Below are positions 55,520 through 64,000 of a DNA stretch of 64,000 nt, one piece after another. Position numbers and translations under genes: made by a program. Location: NCBI GenBank assembly GCA_031772625.1, contig CM062804.1, positions 1,018,262,514 to 1,018,326,513 on the forward strand, written 5' to 3'. How positions within the stretch are numbered: position 1 is the first letter of the stretch; every line of letters starts with the position of its first letter. The notes below the pieces were generated by a model, which was not told the origin of the DNA, did not search any database, and saw nothing but the letters and a program-made list of their open reading frames with translations. This DNA is from Pinus tabuliformis. Lineage: Eukaryota; Streptophyta; Pinopsida; Pinales; Pinaceae.

Positions 55520-56401
55520 CTAGGGAGGAGATAGGGAAGAGCTGATCTTTAAAGTTCTTTCAGGACCGAACTCCACATTCTTAACTCTAGGAGAGGTTGG
55601 ATCAGTCACACAGAGGTCCACTAAGGTGTTGGCCTGGGCATCTTCCACCAATTCCTCTAATGATAGTGCATTGGGAGGAGGATTTTGAATCAAAGTCTCA
55701 ATCAAATCATCCCCGGTTTGAGGACCTCCCCTAGTGGCTTCTACTATGCACAATGGTGCAGAGTAGACCTCATCCTCATCTCCTTCTTCCAACCAGAGTG
55801 GTAAGTCATGTTCTAGCAGAGGTTGGGCAGGAGGATATAGGACTAGCTGCTTGGACATAGGCCCATTCTTAATGGTCATGCTTCCAGCTTGACAACTGAT
55901 GTAAGCATCCGTAGTGGCTAACCAAGGCCTTCCCAAAATGAGGGGTTATCCAGTGAGCTTAGCCTTTGGCTGAAGGACCAAGAAGTCCGCAGGGTATTCC
56001 CAAGAGTCAAAAGAGACCAAGACATCCTCCACAATCCCTTCGAGAGTCACGGTGGAGCGATCTGCCAACTGCAAGACTGTCGAGGTCTTCCTTAAGGAAT
56101 TCTAAAGGTTGAGTTTAAGCATGGTGTCCCTGGTGATCACATTAATGGCAGCCCCTAGATCAATCAAGGTATGGGGAATTATGGTCCCATTGATGTGGAC
56201 ATCAACTACAAGACTCCCAGGGTCCAAATACTTTGGATAGATTACTTGCCCCAACATTAGATCGGACAGTTGTCCGATGACATTGATAGTCGAGGCATCT
56301 CTCTTTCTCCTCCCTGGGTGCCTGAAACACTTCTCCTTAATCAATTTTTTGTATATCAATACATCCTTGATGGCCTGGAGAAGGGGTATTTTCACACACA
56401 A
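55520..56401 (-). pseudogene. Protease of element C
   Basis: SLVVDVHINGTIIPHTLIDL then GAAINVI (about 56165) is the retropepsin site with DLGA, as usual in Athila; GRPWLATTDAYI (about 55925) is the second half. Stops at about 56102 (TAG) and 55944 (TAA, in LTG.PLILGRP) lie in one frame; TAG at 55520 ends the stretch. The C-terminal part up to RT is an acidic linker. Confidence 0.8.
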
Positions 56402-56575
56402 CTGTTTCAGTTCTTCCAGAAGTTCAGTCTCCTCTGGTTTTGGTTGCGTGGTTACTGTTAGTCACTCAGGAAAGGGTGGAATGGCTTTGGGTTCACTTTC
56501 CTGTTTGTCTTCCTCGTCCTCTGGGGGAGGAGGTTGGTGATCTGGAAGGTTCTTCCCAGATCGCAGGTTGATCTC

Positions 56576-58117
56576 CTAGATCTCCATAGCATAGGTAGGA
56601 CATGTTGTCTCCCTAGTGTATACCTGCTGGGCCTGTCGGTTGTTGGGGTTCGGGTTCAGTTGGGCAGGAATCTGGGGTTGTCTTGGAGGAGTAGGAGGTA
56701 ATGGTTTTGGTTGAGCCGGTGGTGGAGGTAGAATGGCGGGAGGAGAGTTGTATTGGGGCCTCCACCCCGGTTGAGGTGCATTCCACTGAGGCTGTGGCTG
56801 GACATGTGAGTGAAACGAATGAGCAGTGGGTTGAGTATGGTATTGAGGTGGATAAGACCATGGAGGAGGTGCAGACCAGGAAGGATGAGCAGGGGGACCC
56901 CAAGAAGGCATGTGGGAAAATTTGTTGGGGCTATAATAAGCTTGGGATGTCCCTTGCATCCCCTGCTGGTAAGGTCTGGGTCCATGCAGTCTCCTTTGGT
57001 TGAGGAAGTAGAGAGGTTCAGTGGGTGCCTCAGTCCCTTGGTACATGGCTTTGAATCCGAGTAAGGTTGGGCATTGGTTTGTGGGGTGGTCCTCCTCACA
57101 AACGAAACATACCTCTACTGAGTGCAATGGACACTCGTTCTTAGGGTGCTTCCTCGTACATCTGGGACAGAAAATGGCCAAAGCCCTCTCAGCTTCCTCT
57201 TTCTTTTGTTGGATTCGGAAAGTATCAAGTTGCATGGCAATGGTCTGTCTCATCTCACTTTTGAGGTCTTCCATCTGATTAGCAAACTCATGCTTGGAGA
57301 AGGTAGTACTAGCTGAAAGCGGATTCCCCCTACCTCTTTTCCGGGCTGCCCTAGAGTGGTTTCTAAACACAGTCTTTATGTCCTCATAAGGTAGTTGGTA
57401 AATGTCTCCTCCAGCTAGCATGTGAAGGGTATCTAGAAGGTCTTCAAGGACTCCTCAGAGCAGAACCAGCTTTAGAGATTCAGGGTCAAGTGTGTACCTG
57501 GCCCGTTTATATCTAAGTTGGAACCTTTCCTCATAGTCCTCTAAAGACTCATCATTTCCCATGGTCATCTGAAAGATTTCTCCCTTGGTTTACTTTGACC
57601 TACAGTAATCCCGGTATTTGTTGTTAAAGGCTTGTTGCATCTGAGCCCAAGTAGTGATACTGTTTCCAGGTAACCCCATGAACTAGCGTAATGTTTCATC
57701 TTTAAGGGTAGAGGGAAAGAGTTTCAACTTTTGCTCATCTTCTGTATAGTCATAGGTTCGACAAAGGACAACAAACTCAAACAGGAAGTTATCAGGGTCT
57801 TCAATGGTCAATCCATGGAAATGAGGTAAGGCTGAGGGACTTATGTTCTTCATTTTCATGTCCCTGTTAGTCTCTCGGATGGGGAAGGTACCTTCTATTC
57901 TCTCATCATCGTTTCTACCATTTCTGTTGTCAGCCATGGTCTCAAAAGGAATGTTTTCTTACTCTTCTTCTATTATAGGATCTTCATATATCTCAGGAGG
58001 TTCACCTATAGGTTCTTCTGGATCACTGCCACCAAAGAAGAGAGAAGGGTGACTCAGTGAAGTGGTGGGGGTGTTGGGTAGGAATTTTCCGGTATTATCT
58101 CTGTTCCTACGAGGCAT
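56576..58117 (-). pseudogene. Gag of element C with two zinc knuckles
   Basis: ATG 58117 (MPRRNRDNTGKF) is the best start. Capsid part: ALPHFHGLTIEDPDNFLFEF (about 57830), then LKLFPSTLKDETLR, WAQMQQAFNNKYRDYC and LEDYEERFQLRYKRA (about 57540). Two knuckles, CPRCTRKHPKNEC and CFVCEEDHPTNQC, each CX2CX3HX4C (about 57165-57070), bind RNA. A Pro/Gln-rich tail follows. In-frame stops at about 57959, 57683, 57591, 57457 and 56576 are TAA, TAG, TAA, TGA and TAG; all but the first are clearly one C-to-T change from a Gln or Arg codon. Confidence 0.85.
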
Positions 58118-58492
58118 GAAAGGATTTTTGGTTGCTTTTGCTTTTTTCTCTGCTTGTACCTGCAAAACTGAAACAGATGGAATTGCAACTAACTAAAATC
58201 TATCTTGCGGAAATGGAAATGCGGAATTGAAATGAAAACAAGAAAAGACTAATCTACTTTGCTGAAATCAAATTGCTAGAATGAAATGCTAGACTACACT
58301 TGCAGAATTGAAATTCTATTTTACGCTTGCAGAATTGAAATTGTGGAATTGAAAGGCTAATCTATGAAAGAAGGAAATGTCTATTTTACTTTTGCAGAAA
58401 TGAAATTGCAGAATGGAACTGAAATAAACTACTTAGCAGAAGATTAGAGTAGGAAAATAGAAGAAAAGCAACAATCACAAATACTCTGACGC
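58118..58492 (-). other. Element C 5' leader with a degenerate short repeat
   Basis: Non-coding. About eight imperfect copies of a motif near TTGCAGAATTGAAATT between 58200 and 58420 (+ strand reading), spaced 25-60 bp. Possibly a packaging or translation-related leader feature; no known match. Confidence 0.5.
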
Positions 58493-58511
58493 TTCCCCGG
58501 CAATGGCGCCA
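58493..58511 (-). promoter_or_regulatory. Primer-binding site, tRNA-Asp type (element C)
   Basis: On the - strand TGGCGCCATTGCCGGGGAA, 7 bp inside the 5' LTR. It differs at one position from TGGCGCCGTTGCCGGGG, the complement of the plant tRNA-Asp 3' end used by Athila elements. Confidence 0.8.
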
Positions 58512-58518
58512 AAAAGAG

Positions 58519-60584
58519 TGGTGAGCTCTAGTATTGTAGCAATAATGCTACAACTCCTGGGACTCCCTTCTTTACTTTTATCAACCCGGTAGTTCGTAAC
58601 AAACTTGGAAGCGACGGTGCTGTATGCACAAGTACTAGCTCTTGCCACAGCTGTCACTTGGTCAGATCGCACAAGTCCGCTAGGGGCTTAAGCCAACTTC
58701 TATGAGCTCTGAGAAGAAGCTTTTTAACTGATGGATGAAAGCTAACTTAAAGAAGGCTGATCTACTACAGAAAGAAACTGGAAAGCAAAAAGGAAACGTA
58801 AATCCTAGCAAACCCTAATTCTACCAGCTAACCCTACTGATGCAAGAATGATGATGCAAGCTACTGAAAGAACTACCATTGACTTCTAGGAAGGTAAATA
58901 CATGTATCTAAGCTACTTCTACAGTAACATCCGAAAAAGACATCTTTTTGTATTTTTGAATAAGTTGCCAGAGTTATTATGCATATGATCTGACTGTTTT
59001 TTGCTGTGCAGAGGTGGATGGGTGAGAAGGAATGCTTGGAGGAGGTCAAGAAGGTTCAGAGAGGGCCCAAGGGGTCCCTAACACCCTTCCATAGAGTTTC
59101 ACCGAGGTTGGATATCAAGAAACCTCACTCGTGAGCCTCTACAGGAAGTCTGCAGGGGTTCTACAGGATGTCTGTGATTTTCTACAGGATGTTTAGAAGT
59201 GAGATTTTGGTGGATGGATGGAGAGGAAAAGGTGAAGGAGTGAGTGTGGAGGTAGGGTGAGGGTCGGATATGGTCCAGGACTTGGTGGATGGAGTTGTGG
59301 ACAGGTGTATATGGCTGGATTTGGTTCAAAGAAGACTGAAGCAATGTTACAAAAAACTAGGGTTATGTGGGAAAATGGAAAACGTAAGGCTAGAAGCTGA
59401 GCTGAGGGATGGAGCAGATGGGTTTGATGGAGAATAAGCAGATGAAGGAGTGGTACAGGTGCTCTACAAGTCATTTTTCCAATCTGAACCAACAAAGACT
59501 TGTAAATTCAAAGACTTAGTTATGTTGACCTAATCTGTGCTAGCTATCAGTAAAGAGAATGAACAAAAGTTTGAACTGCAATGAAACCATGTATTCTAAC
59601 TGATGCAACTAAGCAAGCAAAAGTCTGAACTTGTAACCAACTTTTATACATGAAAATCAAACACTAGTGATTGCATGGCAAAGCAAAATCAGTGTTTTTG
59701 TGGGCAGCAAGGTTATCCTGATCACAGCTCCTGATCCCACTAAGGAAGAGGTAAAACCAGAGATGTTTGATGGCCCTTTTTTAAATCTTTTCCCTGTTAA
59801 AAACCTATCAACTAAATCTGAGCATCAGAAGTCTTTTTAACCATTAACAGTGACCTAGTTAATCAACAAACTTTAATCTACTTAACACAAATGTTTTTGC
59901 AAATGCATAAAGAACAACTAACAATACATAAAGGAGGCCTTAGCACTCGGGTTGGGCCCAACCCCAAGAGCTTCAAGCTCCTATAAAGAACTTAGATCTG
60001 ATGTCAAGTAAAGCTGCTTCTCATTATTCAAAAATAATCATCATATGAAATTTGTACAGCAGTAGCTACAAGAAAACAGGCTGAGCAAAATGATAGCACT
60101 ATAGTGCAAAATACCAACAGTTCCAAAAGTAAACTACGAAGGTTGAGGCCTTCCTATTTGTACAATACGAGGGGGCTATCAGCCCTCCTAGATTCAAGGG
60201 ACTCGGCTGTGCCAACTGCTAGTAAACAGTCACTCTTCCTAAAACTGCTTGGCTGCCTTTAAAACTCGTTTTGGTGGCCTGTGGAGCTCGAAGTTGAGGG
60301 TGGAGATTTCAAGGAAGGCCATTAATGCAAGAGACAACCTCCCTACGAATCCTCACCTCAAGCTTGGCTGTCAGCTAACCCATGATTGCTTGGTTTTGCT
60401 CCAAAATTTGTCCAAAAATCCTGAAATAACCACGTATTAGCTTCCTAGGTAGAGTGACCACCCTTATTCGTTCAAATAACACAAACATACTAAAAAACAT
60501 GCATAATCTATGAAAAATGGAGGATTGAACAAGGAAAATTAGGCAAAATGAGCCCAATAAGTTACCCAATTTGGGGGCTCATCA
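58519..60584 (-). repeat. Element C 5' LTR
   Basis: 2066 bp, TGGTGAGC...GCTCATCA. Aligns with 39984-42072 throughout. ACGGG follows at 60585-60589. Confidence 0.9.
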
Positions 60585-60589
60585 ACGGG

Positions 60590-61604
60590 CCTTGGGGTAA
60601 GAGTTTGAGACACCCCCCCTGGTATTTGTAGGCTTTGGGCTACCCTTGTATACACGTAGAGAGGTATGGAGGAGAGGAAATTCATGCTTGGGAAAGGGGG
60701 TATGTTAAGAAAAGTTTGATGAATCTAACTTCTTCTAGGTGACATCAGGGATTTACAAAACAGGTCATGACCTGAGCAGCGAGAGGACGCGGGTGCGGCA
60801 GGAAAGGCCTGATCCCCTAGACAGAAAAGGGGTCGAGCACGTCGGAAAATCATAAGGGTCATAAATCTATAGAGCACCTCATCACTGAAGCAGCAACAAC
60901 ATACCGTGAAGGGATGGATGCTGGCATTTGGAAGTTTATGGAAGAATGGGAAGAGGAGGTAAAGAAAGAAAGTGAGACTGAGGAAGAGATGGACAATTAG
61001 AGGACTCTTGTTCCAGATCTAGGGAATACTCAAGGGAGAATCACATAGTTTAAACAAATGATTTACCTGTATTGGTTAGTGAAGAGTCTACTCGATAAGG
61101 CAATCGAGAAAATTTCTGTTGGGATGGCAGTGACTCTCGAAGAACTACCAAATCACAAGAAAGACATGGAGAAAATTCTATTCCAACTGCACAAACAGGA
61201 TGTTAGAATGGATAGAATTGGCTGCCACATCCCTTGCATTTTGGAGCTGTATGGTAAGTTGGGGGTTACTGCTGAAGGTCCTGCTCCTGTTGCATTTGCC
61301 TCAGAGGAATAGAAGGACTAGACTCCCCCATGCATAATTTTGGTTTATGCGGTTAGCTTTTAATTTTTATGTTGCATATGTTAGTTTTTACAATTATGTA
61401 GTGTTTGGACATGAGATAGAGACATATCTAGCCTCGCTAGAAAGACTGAAACAATTCTCTTTTTGGATGGCTTATAACGGTGACCAATGGCCAACAGACT
61501 TGGTTTCCCCCCGGGGCAAGTTGAGGACACGTGGTTAATTTGTGTGGTGTAAGCTTGCTTACTCTATAATAGAAAATAGAATGGACCTCGCAAGCTTAAA
61601 AAAA
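60590..61604 (+). pseudogene. LINE 3' part, segment 3, with a degraded possible third ORF and the A tail
   Basis: Continuing the frame from 39801, the segment reads PLVFVGFGLPLYTRREVWRR (about 60615-60680). After a frame change comes AATTYREGMDAGIWKFMEEW (about 60885-60945) and an 84-codon open stretch at 61058-61312 (LEELPNHKKDMEKILFQLHK, ending FASEE). Several TAA/TAG stops interrupt it. It is protein-like (amphipathic, charged) but matches no family I know. After 61312 there is about 290 bp of 3' UTR, then A7 at 61598-61604. Confidence 0.45.
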
Positions 61605-61609
61605 TTAAT

Positions 61610-61625
61610 AATAGAGAAAATATTA
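61610..61625. repeat. Right target-site duplication of the L1 LINE
   Basis: AATAGAGAAAATATTA directly after the A7 tail and a 5-base TTAAT. Matches 1388-1403 in 14 of 16 positions. Confidence 0.75.
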
Positions 61626-62529
61626 TAATATTAAAATAAAAATATACAAAATATTACAAAATTAATTATAATTTAATTATATTTATGTAGGCGGTAGTTT
61701 TAGTTACATAAATAGCTATTTATTTTGAAATATGATTTATTATAAAACATTATAAATCTAGACTTATATATATATATATATAAAATCAAATATATTATAA
61801 TATTACAATAAAAATATGTAAAATATTAATATAATTAATTGTAATTTAATTATATTTAAATAGATAATATTTTTAATTACATAGATAATTATTTTAGAAT
61901 ATGATTTATAATATAGTATAATATAATATAAGTTAGTTTGAAACAGTCCGCGATAAGAATTATGATGTGATTACTGTTCTCATAAACCAATTAGATTTTT
62001 ATTTACTATACATATATATGTGTGTGTGTGTGTGAGAACAATATAAATAATATTAAAAAGTATATATATATATTAAAATTATGTTATTTAATATGGATGT
62101 TGAAATATTTTATTTATGTTTCATTATAATATTTTTATGTTACTAATATATTTTTGTATTAAATATTAGATGTCAATTAAACATATTGTTTATTAAAATA
62201 TTCTTTTTTTTATTAATATATTTTTTAATTAAATATTAGATGTCAACTTAACATACATTAAATTATTATATTAGAGTAAAATAAATAAATTTGAAAGTAA
62301 AGAAATGAATATGGTGAAGAAAACTAGGGAATTTGAAAGCATAAATAGAGATAGGATGGAGTTGCAGGAATTAAATCTAATACTAATGCAAGAGTTATAA
62401 TAGGGAAAATATTATAATATTAAAATAAAAATATACAAAATATTACAAAATTATTTATAATTTAATTATATTTATGTAGGGCGTAATTTTAATTACATAA
62501 ATATTATTTTGAAATATGATTTATTATTA

Positions 62530-62584
<55 letters not shown>

Positions 62585-62830
62585 ATTACCAAAATAAATT
62601 ATAATATTATAATAAAAATATGTAAAATATTATTATAATTAATTGTAATTTAATTATATTTAAATAGATAGTATTTTTAATTACAAAGATAGATAATTAT
62701 TTTAGAATATAGTAGCAGAAGTGGAAGCAAGCACAAAGTCATTATAAAGAGGGTGACAACCTTCACTAGAACAACCATTTATCATATAATATAATATTAT
62801 AATATAAACTAAGAGTTATAATATAAAGTA
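61626..62830. repeat. AT-rich tandem repeat, rest of unit 2 and unit 3
   Basis: 61626-62074 completes the unit cut at 1403. Unit 3 starts at 62075 and is recognisable to about 62830, with an inserted segment of about 75 bp (62707-62783) that is not AT-rich. It contains (TA)n at 62532-62582 and a short (TG)n near 62018-62032. No genes. Confidence 0.8.
62532..62582. repeat. (TA)n microsatellite, 51 bases
   Basis: A pure TA run in repeat unit 3; the equivalent run in unit 1 is 26 bases. Assembly length may be unreliable here. Confidence 0.9.
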
Positions 62831-63396
62831 TCAACAAGTAGATTCTAATACTTTAGAGAGTCTTAAAATAAAGGATATGACTAAAGAGCTAGAAGAAAAA
62901 GTTAATAGCTACCTCACCCTAAATAGTGTGGTAGGTAAATTAGATATCAAACCAATTAAAGATGAAATAAAAAAAATTGATAGAATTAGACCATGAGCAT
63001 AACAAAAGGACCTTGAACATTATAATATTCAGTTTGAAAGAGGAGGTAGACAAGGATACTTTAGCCATAGCCCAGACAGAATTACATAACAGATTACAAA
63101 TTGAAACAACGTGTCTCACAGAAGCAACAAGGTTGGGGAAACTAACTGAGAATAAAGGAAGGATGATCTGAATAAAGGTGAGCTTTAATGACCATAAGTA
63201 TGACATACTTAGTAAAACCTCAAGTCTAAAAGGAACAGGAATATTTATAAATGAAGATCTCATTCTATAAGATCAAGTAGAATTGAGAAAGGAGGCTCAA
63301 AAGGTAAAGGAAGCTAGGAAGGAAGGAAAATGGGCAATAATCAGAAATAGAAAAGTTGTTATTCTAGATAGAAACCAAAAAGATAATAATAAATAG
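62831..63396 (+). pseudogene. Second LINE, ORF1-like coding remnant
   Basis: RTLNIIIFSLKEEVDKDTLA (about 63001), then LTEATRLGKLTENKGRMI, a stop at 63169, and further in-frame sequence to TAG near 63396. The N(I/V)IIF.LKE...R.GK...KGR layout resembles the RNA-recognition domain of L1-type ORF1 proteins in animals and algae, not the DUF4283 type of the LINE at 1404. A helical stretch precedes it. The 5' boundary is vague. Confidence 0.55.
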
Positions 63397-63405
63397 CATT
63401 TCAAC

Positions 63406-64000
63406 ATGCTCCAAATTCTTTCTTGGAATTGTCGGGGCTTTCCATGGAACAAAGGACCCAAGCTAAGTTGGATCTCGAATGATGTTGATATTATTTTGCT
63501 TGTTGAAACTTGGGAGCACGAAGAATCTAAGGTCCCTAACATAGATGGCTTTACATTATGGTCTACCTAGAATAAGCGGTCCTCCTGTAGAGGCATTGGG
63601 GGTATAACTTGTTACATTAAGAAGAACATTTCTCCCCATGCTAGGACTTATAAAAACGACCCTTAAAACCATTATAGTTGGATAGAAATTACTGAAATTT
63701 ATGATAAAAAGACCTACATAGCAATTTTTTATTCCCCCCATCAATTCTAACTTCTATAAGAAAAATAATCTAGATAAAAATAGTCCTTATAATGGTTTAG
63801 AGAATGATATTTCTAGCCTAAGGAATGAAGGCAATATCCTTTTAATGGGTGACTTTAATGCTCTAACTTCAAGCAACCAAGCTATTCTTCTAAGCAATCA
63901 TTCCAACCCTAATCCTCTTTGGTTAGATGAAGACCTTCCTTTGGCTAGCTGGTACAAAAGGAGCTCTGAAGACCTCAAGGAGAATTTGTTTGGGTCGAAG
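63406..64000 (+). pseudogene. Second LINE, ORF2 endonuclease, running off the window
   Basis: ATG 63406 starts with an ILSWNCRGFPWNKGPKLSWI stretch, followed by DIILLVETW (Glu motif), CRGIGGITCYI and, after a frame change near 63745, ILLMGDFNALTS (GDFN motif, about 63840). This is an AP-type endonuclease of a non-LTR element. Stops at 63568 and 63664 break it. The window ends before the reverse transcriptase, so the clade is open. Confidence 0.7.

Larger units (their letters stand above)
39984..60584 (-). mobile_element. Element C: Athila-like Ty3/gypsy retrotransposon, interrupted by element D
   Basis: LTRs TGGTGAGC...GCTCATCA at 39984-42072 and 58519-60584, flanked by ACGTG/ACGGG (4 of 5). 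On the - strand the order is 5' LTR, tRNA-Asp type primer site, gag with two knuckles, protease, RT, RNase H, integrase, a 970-codon ORF in the env position, purine tract, 3' LTR. Protease has the DLGA motif usual in Athila. Without element D it is about 12.8 kb, normal for Athila. LTR divergence is about 5 percent in the first 230 bp. Stops are frequent, with a frameshift before RT and another before RNase H. Confidence 0.88.
1404..61604 (+). mobile_element. Full-length plant L1-type LINE, interrupted by two nested LTR retrotransposons
   Basis: The parts are 1404-7880, 39678-39983 and 60590-61604, about 7.8 kb in total. In order they hold a 5' UTR, ORF1 (DUF4283-like domain plus zinc knuckle), ORF2 (endonuclease, reverse transcriptase, zf-RVT, RNase H), an unusually long 3' part and an A7 tail. 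Target duplications flank it at 1388-1403 and 61610-61625. Elements B (7881-39672) and C (39984-60584) inserted only about 0.3 kb apart in its 3' part. Both ORFs carry many stops and frameshifts, so this is an old dead copy. The L1 assignment is firm from ORF2; joining the distal 3' pieces depends on the target duplications. Confidence 0.85.

Noticed and set aside
61626..62830. AT-rich region as a centromeric satellite
   Set aside because: Only about three diverged 0.8-kb units, and no evidence of a long array.

Overview
This window is repeat-dense intergenic DNA from a plant nuclear genome. I see no host gene, tRNA gene or rRNA gene. The plant call rests on four things: a plant-type L1 LINE (ORF1 with a DUF4283-like domain and zinc knuckle, ORF2 ending in RNase H); Ty3/gypsy elements of Athila, Tat/Ogre and chromovirus type; primer-binding sites that fit plant tRNA-Arg, tRNA-Asp and initiator tRNA-Met; and stop codons that look like C-to-T decay in CHG/CpG context. 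The long LTRs and deep nesting suggest a large genome, possibly a gymnosperm, but the sequence does not fix the species.

The layout is a Russian doll. Level 0 is an AT-rich tandem repeat of about 0.8-kb units (246-1403 and 61626-62830). Level 1 is a full-length L1 LINE on the + strand (1404-61604; about 7.8 kb of its own sequence, with A7 tail and a 16-bp target duplication). Two LTR retrotransposons sit in its 3' part. Element B (7881-39672, - strand) is a non-autonomous gag-pro element with 2.96-kb LTRs. Element C (39984-60584, - strand) is Athila-like with 2.1-kb LTRs. Each contains a younger insertion. Element A (16353-37635, + strand, 21.3 kb) lies inside the right LTR of B. Element D, a chromovirus (43128-50893, - strand), lies inside the last ORF of C. 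A second, different LINE starts near 62831 and runs off the right end.

LTR divergences agree with the nesting order: B about 10 percent, C about 5 percent, D about 4 percent, A 1.55 percent (113 substitutions counted over 7283 bp, no indels).

The most unusual item is element A. Each 7283-bp LTR carries a 1257-codon reading frame. A TATA box and AATAAA about 85 bp apart lie downstream of it, so the frame appears to sit in U3. It is preceded by four TGACGTCA palindromes and its own TATA box. The protein has a folded N-terminal region, a Gln/Glu-rich linker with a nuclear-type basic signal, long coiled coils and a C-terminal domain. The Athila-like element C has a 970-codon ORF in the env position, downstream of integrase, with the same architecture and a similar C-terminal motif. 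Element A also has an archaeal-type RNase H placed between protease and reverse transcriptase, and a gag with no zinc knuckle. All coding regions are broken by stops or frameshifts, so nothing here looks autonomous today.
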